Assembly (NCBI GenBank): GCA_934454845.1
Contig: CAKSGV010000016.1
Location: forward strand, 1-52,928
Source: an uncultured Eubacteriales bacterium
Lineage (GTDB): Bacteria; Bacillota; Clostridia; Oscillospirales; Acutalibacteraceae
Reading direction: 5' to 3'
DNA length: 52,928 nucleotides
The notes beneath the pieces are model-generated. The model was not told the DNA's origin and searched no databases. It was given only the letters and a program-made list of their open reading frames with translations. This document shows, in pieces, positions 8,550 through 18,353 of the stretch; position 1 is the first letter of the stretch, and every line of letters starts with the position of its first letter. The translations under genes and the position numbers were made by a program.

Positions 8550-8981
8550 TTTTTCAAAAAAGCTTTTAATAAGCTGCGTGCATTCCTGCTCTGCTATTCC
8601 GCCGAAAACTTCGGTTTTTGAAGAAAATTTCTTTGAAAAGAGATTTTCGGCACTGTCGGCACATCCGGCAAGAGTATCGTAAGCTCCGAAAACAACCTCT
8701 TTTATTCTTGCGTTTATTATAGCGCCCGCGCACATACAGCACGGCTCTAATGTGACATATAAAGAGCAACCGTCAAGCCGCCAGGAGCCGATATTTTCGG
8801 CGGCGTTTTTAATTGCCTCTATTTCGGCGTGGGAAGTGGGGTCGCGCTTTTCCTCGCGCATATTTCTGCCCCTGCCGATTATTTCCCCGTCTTTTACGAC
8901 TACTGCGCCGACGGGGATCTCGCCGCAATTATACGCTTCTTTTGCGAGGCTAATCGCCTCAAACATAAATTTTTTATCCAT
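8541..8981 (-). CDS. tadA: tRNA-specific adenosine deaminase TadA
   Basis: This 146-residue zinc deaminase converts A34 of tRNA-Arg(ACG) to inosine. The catalytic HAEIEAI (about residue 52) supplies the zinc His and proton-shuttling Glu, and PCCMCAGAI (about 81) supplies the two zinc cysteines. Length is normal. The ribosome binding site is weak (AAACTGAA). The terminator of the upstream gene ends immediately before the start, so tadA needs its own promoter or readthrough. Confidence 0.95.
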   Translation of the reverse strand: MDKKFMFEAISLAKEAYNCGEIPVGAVVVKDGEIIGRGRNMREEKRDPTSHAEIEAIKNAAENIGSWRLDGCSLYVTLEPCCMCAGAIINARIKEVVFGAYDTLAGCADSAENLFSKKFSSKTEVFGGIAEQECTQLIKSFFEKLR

Positions 8982-8985
8982 TTCA

Positions 8986-9024
8986 GTTTTAAAAAGGCTG
9001 CCGCTTGTATTTCGGGCGACAGCC
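8986..9024 (-). terminator. Terminator after the DUF5684-like gene
   Basis: GGCTGTCGCCC pairs with GCGGCAGCC across a short loop on the minus strand and is followed by TTTTTAAAA. It separates the upstream membrane-protein gene from tadA. Confidence 0.7.
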
Positions 9025-9031
9025 AGCTAAT

Positions 9032-9066
9032 TTAGATGTTAGATGTTAGACGTTAGATATTAGATT
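9032..9066. repeat. Five-copy TTAGATG heptamer tandem repeat
   Basis: Five consecutive 7-mers read TTAGATG, TTAGATG, TTAGACG, TTAGATA and TTAGATT. They lie in the non-coding gap between tadA and the upstream membrane-protein gene. The array is short and slightly degenerate; I cannot assign a role. Confidence 0.85.
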
Positions 9067-9101
9067 ATTAAAATCTTTCTCTTCATAAAAGCCAAAAGAT
9101 T

Positions 9102-9947
9102 TTACTCTTCCGTTTTTTCCTCTTTTATCTCTTCGGAAGATGTTTCTTCTTTTTCTTCTTCCGCAGGTGCTGCCGGAGCGGCTTCCTGTTCAGGCTGTGC
9201 GGTTTGTACCGCCTGCGCTGCCTGTGCGGCTTTTTGCGCGGCAAGCATAGCGTTTAATTTAGCTAATTTCGTTCTTCTGAATTCCTCTTCGCTGTAGCAA
9301 GGCTCATTTTTCCTGCTGATGAAAAGGAATATCGGAATTAAAAATGAGAAGAAAATTCCGAGAACTGTGAAAAGAACCGCATTGTCACGGTTAAATTTTA
9401 AATAGATATTATAAAGGCAGATATAATATGTAACTTTATAAGCTATCGCTATGCCGAGAAAAGCTAAATAAACCAAAATAAATAATCCCGCGGAAGTTAC
9501 AAGCGAATACTTAAAATTATCACTCCCGCCTAACTCGCTGTAAATAGCAGTCCTGGCAACAAAGCTGATAAGCGAAAAGATAAGAACAATGCTAAGCACG
9601 CTGAAAATAATTTTAAGGACAAGCAGAGCCTTTGAATTGTCTTTGGTAACAGCCATATTTTTCTTATTATAGCCGAAACCGAGTCTACCAATAGCGATCG
9701 CGTCAAAAAACGGGATAAATGCATACCACGGGTTTTTAAATTTATCTTTTTCGGACATTTTATAAACACCCACCGCTTGTAAAGCCCAAAATACCACCGA
9801 TATCGCAAATGTTATCAAAAATACACCTATATAGGCAATCGCGATACCGAGCAATATTTTAATAAACAGATCCGGATTCGGGAAGCCGTCACCCGCTTGT
9901 TCAAACGCGAATTCCAAAACATCATCATCAACTAAATAATTCTCCAT
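9102..9947 (-). CDS. Multi-pass membrane protein, DUF5684-like, with Ala/Glu-rich tail
   Basis: This 281-residue protein has about five transmembrane segments. The short motif KFKNPWYAFIPFFDAIAIGR (about residues 69-88) recalls the DUF5684 family, in which a tryptophan-rich juxtamembrane segment precedes further helices. The last about 60 residues are a low-complexity cytoplasmic tail of alanine, glutamine and glutamate. AAGGAGG precedes the ATG. Ten bases separate it from the CPBP protease gene upstream, so the two are likely co-transcribed. The function is unknown. Confidence 0.6.
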   Translation of the reverse strand: MENYLVDDDVLEFAFEQAGDGFPNPDLFIKILLGIAIAYIGVFLITFAISVVFWALQAVGVYKMSEKDKFKNPWYAFIPFFDAIAIGRLGFGYNKKNMAVTKDNSKALLVLKIIFSVLSIVLIFSLISFVARTAIYSELGGSDNFKYSLVTSAGLFILVYLAFLGIAIAYKVTYYICLYNIYLKFNRDNAVLFTVLGIFFSFLIPIFLFISRKNEPCYSEEEFRRTKLAKLNAMLAAQKAAQAAQAVQTAQPEQEAAPAAPAEEEKEETSSEEIKEEKTEE

Positions 9948-9957
9948 ATTTTCCTCC

Positions 9958-10947
9958 TTAAATAATAAAATAGAGCAAAGATTCTATTATGCAAAAGACA
10001 CTGAAAAGAATTACGGGAACGCTTGTAAAAAGCGATACATACAAGTCCGATTCCCTTAAATAATTACTTTTTGTGCCGCATAACCTGAACATTTCCTTAT
10101 CTTTGGTTACAAAAAGCAGACCTAAAATTCCGATAATAAGGTAAGCTATATTAAGGATAAGGTACATAACCGACTGCGAAGAGTCGCTTAAAACATGAGA
10201 GGCATAATCGGTGAGCACCGCAAAGAAGTTATTGGCGGCGTGCACCGCGACCGCAAGCCATATTGATCCCGATTTGAGTCTTATAAACCCTAAAATAAGT
10301 CCCACTAAAAACGCAAAGAACATCTGAATGAAATTCCTGTGCATAAGTCCGAAAAGGATAGCTGTGGCAAAAAGCGCAAATTTTTCGGAATATTTTTCAA
10401 GCCAGCCGAAAAGAATGCCTCTGAATGCGAATTCCTCAACAAGAGGCGGAATTACCGCCGTTGAGATAACAGTGAGCATAAACCCGAAAAATCCCGTGGG
10501 ATCCGAGCCTGACGGCATATCATAAGAGGGAAATCCCAGCTGAGTTAAAAGCGAGCCTGCATAGGAAACGGAGATATTTGCAAATCCGCAAAATCCGAGT
10601 CCGAATAAAAACAGCGCTTTTATATCCCCCTGCGGCTTATCAAAGGGAATAAGCCTGCTTATCTTTTCCTTTGAAAGCTTTGCAACCAGGGAAAAGGGAA
10701 GAATAAACATAAGTATCGAAAAAATTATCTGAATCAACTGTGAAAATCCGCTGTCGGACAACAGATAATAATAATTTTTCCCGAAAATATCCACATTTTT
10801 AAGAAACAATCGGAGCAGCGTGGGAAACACGGATACGATCACATAAGAGAAAAGCAGAGCGATACCTGCTTTAAGTGCAGATTTTTTGACCTCTTTCTTT
10901 TCAAAATGACGGATCAAATATTTTTCATCAATATAATTATTCAGCAT
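9958..10947 (-). CDS. CPBP-family intramembrane metalloprotease
   Basis: This 329-residue protein with about eight transmembrane helices contains the three CPBP (Abi/CAAX protease type II) motifs: EEFAFRG near residue 175, FGLMHRN near 199 and HAANN near 236. They supply the catalytic glutamates, the histidines and the asparagine. Relatives process prenylated proteins in eukaryotes and act in bacteriocin self-immunity or membrane proteolysis in bacteria. No bacteriocin gene is nearby, and the substrate is unknown. GGGAG lies about 12 bp upstream of the ATG, a long spacing. Confidence 0.85.
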   Translation of the reverse strand: MLNNYIDEKYLIRHFEKKEVKKSALKAGIALLFSYVIVSVFPTLLRLFLKNVDIFGKNYYYLLSDSGFSQLIQIIFSILMFILPFSLVAKLSKEKISRLIPFDKPQGDIKALFLFGLGFCGFANISVSYAGSLLTQLGFPSYDMPSGSDPTGFFGFMLTVISTAVIPPLVEEFAFRGILFGWLEKYSEKFALFATAILFGLMHRNFIQMFFAFLVGLILGFIRLKSGSIWLAVAVHAANNFFAVLTDYASHVLSDSSQSVMYLILNIAYLIIGILGLLFVTKDKEMFRLCGTKSNYLRESDLYVSLFTSVPVILFSVFCIIESLLYFII

Positions 10948-10990
10948 TTGTGAAATACTCCCTGAAAATTGTATTTCCTCATAACCCCGA

Positions 10991-13528
10991 TTATTCTTCC
11001 GCCGCCTCGTCTTCTTCGGTCACAACGCCCGCGTCGGCTTCAGCCTCTTCGGGAAAATCGTTGACCTGAGAGTCGTCGTGATCCGCAAGCGCAACAGAGA
11101 GAATTTTTTCATCTTCTGCCACTCTCATTACCCTAACGCCCTTTGACGGTCTTGCAAATTCGGAAATATCTCCGGCGAAGATCCTTATTATTATACCGCC
11201 GGAGGATATCATTATAACATCGTCGTTATCGGTAACGGGTACTGTTGCCGCAACATTGCCGTATTTTGAAGTGCGGTAATTGATTATACCCTTTCCGCCT
11301 CTTGACTGCAGGCGGTAATCGGAGATCGGGCTTATTCTGCCGTAACCTGTTTCGGTGACGGTGAGAATTCTGTCATCTGCTTTGCAGACAGCCATATCCA
11401 CAACAAAATCTCCCTCGCGCATACTTATCGCTTTAACGCCTCTTGCGGTTCTTCCCATAGCGCGGACATTCTTTTCATCAAATCTTATCGCATATCCGAG
11501 ATAGGTTGCTATAAAGATATAATCGCTGCCGTCGGTCATACGAACGAACGCAAGCTCGTCGTCATCATCGATAGAAATAGCGATAATACCGTTTTTACGG
11601 GTATTTTTAAACTCCGAAAGCCTTGTGCGCTTGATTATACCCTTTCTTGTTACCATTGCGATAAAGTCTTCCTGCTCCTCTGTCTGAGTGACAGGAATTA
11701 TCTTCGTTATTTTCTCGCCGTTCATAAGAGGAACGATATTTATCATATTCATTCCCTTGGCTGTTCTTGAGCCCTCGGGAATTTCATAGGCTTTTAGCCT
11801 GTAAGCTCTGCCGAGATTTGAGAAAAGCATAATCGTATCGTGAGAAGAGCAGGTAAACATATTTTCCACCACATCGTCTTCCCTTGTGGTCATACCCGTT
11901 ATTCCTCTTCCGCCCCTGTGCTGAACGGAATAAGTATCGGCAGGGAGCCTTTTAATATAACCGTTAACGGTTTTGGTGATAACACATTCCTCTTCGGGAA
12001 TGAGATCCTCAATATCCACTTCTCCCGCAACATCGGATATTTCCGTGCGGCGGTCGTCTGAGAATTTATCGCGGAGATTTAATGACTCTGTTTTAACAAT
12101 ATCGAGAATTCTCGTCTTATCGCTCAAAATTTCGTCGCATTCCTTGATAAACGCGAGCTTTTGCTCCAATTCTTCGAGAATTTTCTGCTTTTCCATTCCT
12201 GCAAGCTTTCCGAGCTGCATCTGGACAATGGCTGTTGTCTGAATATCGTCAAGACCGAATCTATCCGTCAAAGCCTGCTTACTTTCGGGGATAGTTTTTG
12301 AATTTCTGATTATCGAGATAACCTCGTCGATAAAGTCAAGAGCAATTTTAAGACCTTCTAAAATGTGTGCGCGCTCGGCGGCTTTTCTGCGGTCGTATTC
12401 AGTTCTTCTTGTGATTATCGAACACTGGAAATCAATGCAGTCTAAAAGCATTTCCTTTAAGGTGAGCACCTGCGGCTTACCGTTTACAATAGCAAGAAGA
12501 ATTGCGCCGAAAGTGGACTGCAGGGCAGTATAGGAATAAAGCTTATTCAAAACGACCTGGGGATTAGCGTCTTTTTTGATATCGACGATTATTTTTATAC
12601 CGCCGTCACGCTTAGAGGAATAGTCAACTACATCATCTATACCCTCAATTCTCTTTTCCGCCGCGAGATCGTAAATATGCTTAACAAGATCTTTTTTTCT
12701 TACTTTATACGGAAGCTCTGTGATAACAATTCTGAATCTTCCGTTTTTCTGTTCCTCAATTTCCGCTTTACCGCGAACAACTATTTTTCCTCTGCCCGTA
12801 GCGTAAGCGGCACGGATACCCGATCTTCCCATAATAATTCCGCCTGTCGGGAAATCGGGGCCTTTTATGTACTGACAAATTTCCTGCAGATCGGCATCGG
12901 GATTGTCTATAAGACAGCACATACCGTCTATAACCTCGCCTAAATTATGAGGGGGAATTTCCGTTGCCATTCCGACTGCTATACCCGAAGATCCGTTTAC
13001 AAGCAGCTGAGGAAATCTGACCGGGAGCACTTCCGGCTCTTTTAATCGGTCATCGTAGTTAGGCATAAAGTCGACGGTGTCTTTATCTATATCGTCGAGC
13101 ATATTAAGGGAGAGCCTGTTCATTTTTGACTCTGTATACCTGTATGCAGCAGCAGGATAACCGTCTATATTACCGAAGTTTCCGTGACCGTCGATAAGCG
13201 GATAGCGCAATGAAAAGTCCTGCGCCATTCGCACCATAGCGTCGTAAACGCTCGCGTCGCCGTGAGGATGATAGCGGCCGAGAACCGCACCGACGGTGTC
13301 CGCGCATTTTCTGTAAGCCTTATCGGGAGAGAGTCCGTTTTCATACATTGTATAAAGTATTCTTCTGTGAACCGGCTTAAGACCGTCGCGCACATCGGGA
13401 AGCGCTCTTCCTACAAGCACCGACATTGAATACTGCAGCATACTCTGTTTTACTTCTTCTGTTATTTCCACCGGCTCGATTTTGGTCTGTTCACTTTCGG
13501 GCCAGAAAACAATTTCACTTTTAGCCAT
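10991..13528 (-). CDS. gyrA: DNA gyrase subunit A
   Basis: This 845-residue subunit of the type II topoisomerase introduces negative supercoils. The breakage-reunion domain carries AAYRYTESKM with the catalytic tyrosine (about residue 128), and the C-terminal beta-pinwheel carries the GyrA-box variant QSRGGKG (about 741-747), which supports gyrase rather than topo IV. The protein ends in an acidic tail of about 25 residues. A ribosome site (GGAAAGGAG) lies in the 18-bp gap after gyrB, with which it is co-transcribed. Confidence 0.97.
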   Translation of the reverse strand: MAKSEIVFWPESEQTKIEPVEITEEVKQSMLQYSMSVLVGRALPDVRDGLKPVHRRILYTMYENGLSPDKAYRKCADTVGAVLGRYHPHGDASVYDAMVRMAQDFSLRYPLIDGHGNFGNIDGYPAAAYRYTESKMNRLSLNMLDDIDKDTVDFMPNYDDRLKEPEVLPVRFPQLLVNGSSGIAVGMATEIPPHNLGEVIDGMCCLIDNPDADLQEICQYIKGPDFPTGGIIMGRSGIRAAYATGRGKIVVRGKAEIEEQKNGRFRIVITELPYKVRKKDLVKHIYDLAAEKRIEGIDDVVDYSSKRDGGIKIIVDIKKDANPQVVLNKLYSYTALQSTFGAILLAIVNGKPQVLTLKEMLLDCIDFQCSIITRRTEYDRRKAAERAHILEGLKIALDFIDEVISIIRNSKTIPESKQALTDRFGLDDIQTTAIVQMQLGKLAGMEKQKILEELEQKLAFIKECDEILSDKTRILDIVKTESLNLRDKFSDDRRTEISDVAGEVDIEDLIPEEECVITKTVNGYIKRLPADTYSVQHRGGRGITGMTTREDDVVENMFTCSSHDTIMLFSNLGRAYRLKAYEIPEGSRTAKGMNMINIVPLMNGEKITKIIPVTQTEEQEDFIAMVTRKGIIKRTRLSEFKNTRKNGIIAISIDDDDELAFVRMTDGSDYIFIATYLGYAIRFDEKNVRAMGRTARGVKAISMREGDFVVDMAVCKADDRILTVTETGYGRISPISDYRLQSRGGKGIINYRTSKYGNVAATVPVTDNDDVIMISSGGIIIRIFAGDISEFARPSKGVRVMRVAEDEKILSVALADHDDSQVNDFPEEAEADAGVVTEEDEAAEE

Positions 13529-13546
13529 TTTTACCCTCTCCTTTCC

Positions 13547-15484
13547 TTAAATATCAAGATCTGTGGCAAATACCGCATTATCTTCGATAAATTTTCTTCT
13601 CGGCTCTACTTCTTCGCCCATAAGCATTGTAAATACCTCGTCTGCCGCCGCGGCATCAGCTATATTTACTTTAAGCATCGTGCGCTTCTCGGGATCGAGC
13701 GTTGTTTCCCAGAGCTGCTCGGGGTTCATTTCACCGAGACCTTTATAACGCTGAACATCGGCATTTCCGCCGAGTTTTTCAATATATTCGGCTTTTTCCT
13801 CGTCTGTAAAGGCGTCAAAATGCTGTTTGCCCTTAGAAACTCTGAAAAGCGGCGGCTGTGCAAGGTACACATGGCCCTCTTCAATAAGCTCGGGCATATA
13901 TCTGAAGAAAAATGTGAGCAACAGTGTTCTGATATGCGAGCCGTCAACATCGGCATCCGCCATTATAACTATTTTATCGTATCTTAATTTAGTTATATCA
14001 AAATTCTCGGCAATTCCCGTTCCCAATGCTACTATAACAGGGGTTAATTTATCGTTGCCGTAAACCTTATCGGCTCTCGCTTTTTCAACATTTAGCATTT
14101 TACCCCAAAGCGGTAAAATAGCCTGATAGGTACTGTTTCTTCCTTCTACCGCGCTTCCGCCTGCGGAATCTCCCTCGACTATGAAAATCTCGGTTTTGGT
14201 AGGATCTGTTGAAATGCAGTCGGTAAGCTTTTCGGGCATTCTGGTTTTATTTCCTATTCCCGATTTATTTCTTGAAGCCTCTCTTGCTTTTTGCGCTGCC
14301 TCTCTTGCATTGGAAGAGGCTATCGATTTTTCGATTATAAGCTTAGCCTGTGCGGGATTTTCTTCAAAATACTGATAAAGCTTATCGCGCATTATATTGT
14401 TAACAAGAGTTCCAATAGCGGTGTTTCCGAGCTTTGCTTTTGTTTGCGATTCAAACTGCGCGTCTGTCAGCTTAACGCTTACCACAGCGATAACGCCCTC
14501 TAAAACATCATCCATACTAAGGCTTTTTTCTTTAAGAGTTTTAAAATCCCTGCCGTATTTATTCACAGTTGCGGACAAGCTCTTTTTAAAGGAGGTTTCG
14601 TGCGTTCCGCCGTCAACAGTGTGAATGGTATTGGCAAAAGACATTATTTTTGTGGAATAAGAGGTGCTCCACACAAGCGCGATCTCGGCTGTGGAGTCGC
14701 CGGAAGAGCCGCTTATATAAATAATATCATCATTTAATTTATCTTTTTTATCGGTTTCAAGCAGATATTCAACATAAGATTTTATTCCGCCCTCAAACTG
14801 CAGATCGTCTTCACGGTCTTTTATATCCGCGTCAGATCTTTCGTCTTTTAAAACTATTCTTATTCCCGCGTTTAAAAATGCCTGCTCACGAAGCCTGAAT
14901 AAAAGGGTATCGTAGGAATAAACGGTGGTATCGGTAAATATCGAGGGATCTGCTTTGAAAGTAACTGTCGTTCCCGTTTTATCGGTATTGCCTATCACTT
15001 TAAGATCCTGTGCAATGTTTCCTTTTTCATATCTTTGCTTATAGATATGCTTTCCGTCTTTTACCTCAACCTCAAGCCAGGAAGAAAGCGCGTTTACAAC
15101 CGAGGCTCCCACTCCGTGCAGACCGCCCGATACTTTATATCCGCTGCCTCCGAATTTTCCGCCTGCATGAAGAATGGTAAATACCACGCTGACCGTAGGG
15201 ATACCTTTTTGCGGATGAATTCCCACAGGAATACCTCTTCCGTTATCGGCAACTCTTATAACGCCGTCGTCAAGCAGTTCAACAAGAATCTTATCGCAAT
15301 AGCCGGCGAGTGCTTCGTCTATAGCGTTATCCACTATCTCATATACAAGATGGTGAAGACCGCGCTCACCCGTCGAGCCTATATACATTCCCGGTCTTTT
15401 TCTTACCGCTTCAAGTCCTTCAAGCACCTGAATGGAATTTTCATCATAATTCCCGGTCACCTGAATATTGTTTTCATTACTCAT
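13547..15484 (-). CDS. gyrB: DNA gyrase subunit B
   Basis: This 645-residue ATPase subunit of gyrase has an N-terminal GHKL ATP site (EIVDNAIDEALAG, VADNGRGIP, GLHGVGASVVNAL), a transducer domain and a TOPRIM domain with EGDSAGGSA (about residue 430), PLWGKMLNVEKA and DADVDGSHI. AAAGGAG precedes the ATG. It is part of the dnaA-dnaN-S4-recF-remB-gyrB-gyrA block on one strand. Confidence 0.97.
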   Translation of the reverse strand: MSNENNIQVTGNYDENSIQVLEGLEAVRKRPGMYIGSTGERGLHHLVYEIVDNAIDEALAGYCDKILVELLDDGVIRVADNGRGIPVGIHPQKGIPTVSVVFTILHAGGKFGGSGYKVSGGLHGVGASVVNALSSWLEVEVKDGKHIYKQRYEKGNIAQDLKVIGNTDKTGTTVTFKADPSIFTDTTVYSYDTLLFRLREQAFLNAGIRIVLKDERSDADIKDREDDLQFEGGIKSYVEYLLETDKKDKLNDDIIYISGSSGDSTAEIALVWSTSYSTKIMSFANTIHTVDGGTHETSFKKSLSATVNKYGRDFKTLKEKSLSMDDVLEGVIAVVSVKLTDAQFESQTKAKLGNTAIGTLVNNIMRDKLYQYFEENPAQAKLIIEKSIASSNAREAAQKAREASRNKSGIGNKTRMPEKLTDCISTDPTKTEIFIVEGDSAGGSAVEGRNSTYQAILPLWGKMLNVEKARADKVYGNDKLTPVIVALGTGIAENFDITKLRYDKIVIMADADVDGSHIRTLLLTFFFRYMPELIEEGHVYLAQPPLFRVSKGKQHFDAFTDEEKAEYIEKLGGNADVQRYKGLGEMNPEQLWETTLDPEKRTMLKVNIADAAAADEVFTMLMGEEVEPRRKFIEDNAVFATDLDI

Positions 15485-15495
15485 TTTTTTCTCCT

Positions 15496-15741
15496 TTAAA
15501 ACCGCTTTTCAAGCGTTTGTGCCGAAAGCTGAGATAAATAAACTTTATTTTTATATTTCTTTGCCGAACATACTATAAATGATTTCGGAAGATCAGTGCA
15601 CGAAGAGATAACTTCTTTTCTTTTTTCGCTTAAATTTAGGTAATCTCTTGTTTTTTTTGATATTGTTGCATTATCAAGATCAAAAATTCCCACTATTTCA
15701 TCCTGTCTTATCACCGTTGCGTTGCCGATATGTAAATACAT
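15496..15741 (-). CDS. remB: RemB-like extracellular matrix regulator (DUF370)
   Basis: This 81-residue protein begins MYLHIGNATVIRQDEIVGIF, the DUF370 signature. In Bacillus, RemB sits between recF and gyrB and is linked to biofilm matrix gene control together with its paralogue RemA, a DNA-binding protein. Position, size and start agree with that family. Its ATG overlaps the recF stop codon (TAATG), implying translational coupling. Confidence 0.88.
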   Translation of the reverse strand: MYLHIGNATVIRQDEIVGIFDLDNATISKKTRDYLNLSEKRKEVISSCTDLPKSFIVCSAKKYKNKVYLSQLSAQTLEKRF

Positions 15742-16808
15742 TATTCTTCTATCTTTCCGTCTTTAATTTTAAATATTTTTCCGGATTTTAACTGTTCCGT
15801 ATTATTCGGGTCGCAGCAAGTTATGAAAGACTGCATATCTTTTATATGATTTAATATATAATTTTGTCTTGATAAATCAAGCTCACTCATAACATCATCA
15901 AGCAAACATATCGGCTTTTCGCCTGTTATCTGCTTTATAACTTCCGACTGCGCAAGCTTAAGGGTCAGCGCCACGCTCCGCTTTTGCCCCTGCGAACCGA
16001 AGTTTCTTACATTTATTCCGTTTAAGAAAAACGCAAGCTCATCTCTGTGAGGACCCACGGAGGTAACCCCAGAATACATATCCTCATTTCTCGAATTTTT
16101 AAGTTTTTCGCTTAAAAGTTCCTTTTCACAGCTTAAAATATATTTAAATGTTATATTTTCTCTTCCCTTTGATAATCCCGAATAAATTTCCGGCACAAAG
16201 GTTTCAAGAGTTTTTATATATTCTTTTCTGTAATTTATTATCTTTTTGCCGCTGCTTGCAAGCTCTTTTTCAAAAACATCAAGCATAACACAGAGTGTTT
16301 TATCATATTTATATTCTTTTATTATCCTGTTTCTTTGGATAATTGCCCTTGAATAAGATTTTAAAATTTCAATATAATTCGGATAAAGCTGACCTATCGC
16401 GGTGTCTAAAAATTTCCTTCTGTAATTAGGTCCGTCTGTTATCAGTGAAAGATCAGACGGTGAAAAAACCACTGCCGTGTAATTTCCTGCGAGCTTTGAT
16501 GCGGAAGATAACTTTTTAGAGTTAAAATAAGCGCTGCGCGTATCTGTAAATATCATTTCCGCGGTATTTAAAACGCCTCTAAACTCATAATCCGCTCTTG
16601 TTTTTCCTTTTTCGCACCCGAATTTAACAAATGCGGAGTCTTTCGCATTTCTAAAACTTTTTGCCCCGGTAAAAAGCCATAAAGCCTCTATTATATTTGT
16701 TTTTCCGTGCGCATTTTCACCGAATATCACATTCATTTGTTTATCCGGCTCAAATTCAAGAGCGCTTATATTTCTAAAATTAACGCAGCAAAAATTCTTA
16801 ATCTGCAT
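15741..16808 (-). CDS. recF: DNA replication and repair protein RecF
   Basis: This 355-residue SMC-like ATPase loads RecA at single-strand gaps through RecOR. Walker A is GENAHGKTN (about residue 30), the signature motif FGSQGQKRSVALTLKLAQ lies near 270, and the Walker B/D-loop LLDDVMSELD near 304. Length is normal. It overlaps the S4-domain gene by 11 bp and remB by 1 bp. Confidence 0.95.
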   Translation of the reverse strand: MQIKNFCCVNFRNISALEFEPDKQMNVIFGENAHGKTNIIEALWLFTGAKSFRNAKDSAFVKFGCEKGKTRADYEFRGVLNTAEMIFTDTRSAYFNSKKLSSASKLAGNYTAVVFSPSDLSLITDGPNYRRKFLDTAIGQLYPNYIEILKSYSRAIIQRNRIIKEYKYDKTLCVMLDVFEKELASSGKKIINYRKEYIKTLETFVPEIYSGLSKGRENITFKYILSCEKELLSEKLKNSRNEDMYSGVTSVGPHRDELAFFLNGINVRNFGSQGQKRSVALTLKLAQSEVIKQITGEKPICLLDDVMSELDLSRQNYILNHIKDMQSFITCCDPNNTEQLKSGKIFKIKDGKIEE

Positions 16809-17019
16809 TTTCTATAATAATTCCTTTTGAATATATTTCAGCCGTGTCTCCCGCACGGAGTTTTTTCCCGCGCATTAAGCAGACCTCGCCGTTTACTTTT
16901 ACTTCGCCGTTTAACACAGCAGCTTTAGCCTCGCCTCCTGTGTAAACCAGCCCTGCAAATTTAAGCGCACTGTCAAGCTTTATAAACTCCGTATTTATTT
17001 TTATTTTTTCGTAGATCAT
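16798..17019 (-). CDS. yaaA: S4-domain RNA-binding protein (YaaA/RlbA type)
   Basis: This 73-residue single S4 domain carries the motif FAGLVYTGGEAKAAVLNGEV followed by NGEVCLMRGKKLRAGD. It is the small S4 protein conserved between dnaN and recF in Firmicutes, thought to act in ribosome or RNA metabolism. It overlaps dnaN by 4 bp, so it is translationally coupled. Confidence 0.9.
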   Translation of the reverse strand: MIYEKIKINTEFIKLDSALKFAGLVYTGGEAKAAVLNGEVKVNGEVCLMRGKKLRAGDTAEIYSKGIIIENAD

Positions 17020-18125
17020 TTTTTAAGCCTCATCGGCATTACAAGATAAAGAAAATCTTTATTGTTTTCGTCTGCCGATCTTATAAGCACTCCGGAATTT
17101 TCACCGCTGAAAGTGAGTGTTATCTCATTTGTGCTGCAAACCTTTAAAGCGTCTAAGAAATATCTTGAATTCATTCCTATTTCAAAAGGATCTCCCTCTA
17201 ATTCAACATTTATTTTCTCGGAGGATTTTCCTAATGTGGTGGTGCAGTTGAGAGTTAATTTATTTTCTTCAAACGCACAGCGCACAGGTGTTGATAAAGT
17301 ATCGTTTATAATTATCGATACACATTCAAGCGTGTTTACAAGCTCATTTAAATTAAGAGTTGCTTTTTGCCTGAATTCCGTCGGGATAATTTTCTCATAA
17401 TTAACAAATTCACCCTCTAAAAGGCGGGAGATAAACACATATCCGTTAACAGAAAAAGAAATGAGTCTTTTTCCGACTGTAATTTCTATTTCTTCGCTGT
17501 TTTCATCTATAAGCTTTGAAAACTCGCTGACAGCTTTACCTGCGGCAACAAATTCTATATCCTCGCAGTTTTCCACCTTTTCTCTGCGGATAGCAAGCCT
17601 GAAGCCGTCAATAGTTACAAACTGAAGAATATTGTTTTTAACGGAGATATTTATTCCTGTAAGAATAGGTCTTGTTCCCTCTATCTGTGCTACCGCAAAT
17701 ATAGTTCCCTTAACCATATCGGAAAAAAGTTCGCTTTGGATTTTAAGCTTTGCCCCTTCTTCAACAGACGGCATTTCCGGAAAGTCTCCTGCCGCCATAC
17801 CCATAATATCGAATACGGCTTCGTTGCATCTAATATGGCACATCAGTCTTTCGTCGCTCTCTATTTCCACCTGAGGACCGTTTAACTTTCTTATGATGTT
17901 TGCAAGGAGATTTGCACTTATAACTATTTCTCCGCTTTCGGAGCAGATGGCATAAATTTCCTTTTGCATACCCATTTCAAGATTATAAGAGCTAAGCTTT
18001 AATGAGCCTTGGTCAGCCGAAAGTAAAATACCCTCTAAAACAGGAAGAGAAGTCTTATTTCCAACTACCTTTTGAAGTCTGCTTATAGCCTCTAAAAAAG
18101 CTGAACGCTCAACGGTGAATTTCAT
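17016..18125 (-). CDS. dnaN: DNA polymerase III beta sliding clamp
   Basis: This 369-residue protein folds as three DnaN domains and dimerises into the ring that tethers DNA polymerase III. The N-terminus MKFTVERSAFLEAISRLQKV and C-terminus FLYLVMPMRL are family hallmarks. TTTTGGAGGA precedes the ATG. The 228-bp gap to dnaA contains DnaA boxes and AT-rich DNA. Confidence 0.96.
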   Translation of the reverse strand: MKFTVERSAFLEAISRLQKVVGNKTSLPVLEGILLSADQGSLKLSSYNLEMGMQKEIYAICSESGEIVISANLLANIIRKLNGPQVEIESDERLMCHIRCNEAVFDIMGMAAGDFPEMPSVEEGAKLKIQSELFSDMVKGTIFAVAQIEGTRPILTGINISVKNNILQFVTIDGFRLAIRREKVENCEDIEFVAAGKAVSEFSKLIDENSEEIEITVGKRLISFSVNGYVFISRLLEGEFVNYEKIIPTEFRQKATLNLNELVNTLECVSIIINDTLSTPVRCAFEENKLTLNCTTTLGKSSEKINVELEGDPFEIGMNSRYFLDALKVCSTNEITLTFSGENSGVLIRSADENNKDFLYLVMPMRLKK

Positions 18126-18353
18126 ATTTTTTCCTCCAAAACAAATTTTTCTATATAAAAAATATAATAAAATAACAGAAGAAGTATAATAGGTTAAAAC
18201 AGTTAAAAACCCCGAATTTTATTTTAAATATGGGAAAAATTACCTGGAATATTTTTGTTTATAATATCTTGATAACTTTAATAACCGTTAACTTATCCAC
18301 AAGGTGTTAAAAAAAGCTATGTTAATTAACCTTAAAAGTGTGGATAACTTTTA
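18126..18353. other. Putative oriC, dnaA-dnaN intergenic part
   Basis: This 228-bp non-coding, AT-rich stretch carries two perfect DnaA boxes in opposite orientation: TTATCCACA at 18293-18301 and its complement TGTGGATAA at 18339-18347, the latter 7 bp past the dnaA stop. Next to the boxes towards dnaN is an AT-rich run (18160-18290) suited to a DNA unwinding element. The arrangement matches the bipartite Firmicute origin. The exact unwinding site cannot be fixed by eye. Confidence 0.82.
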
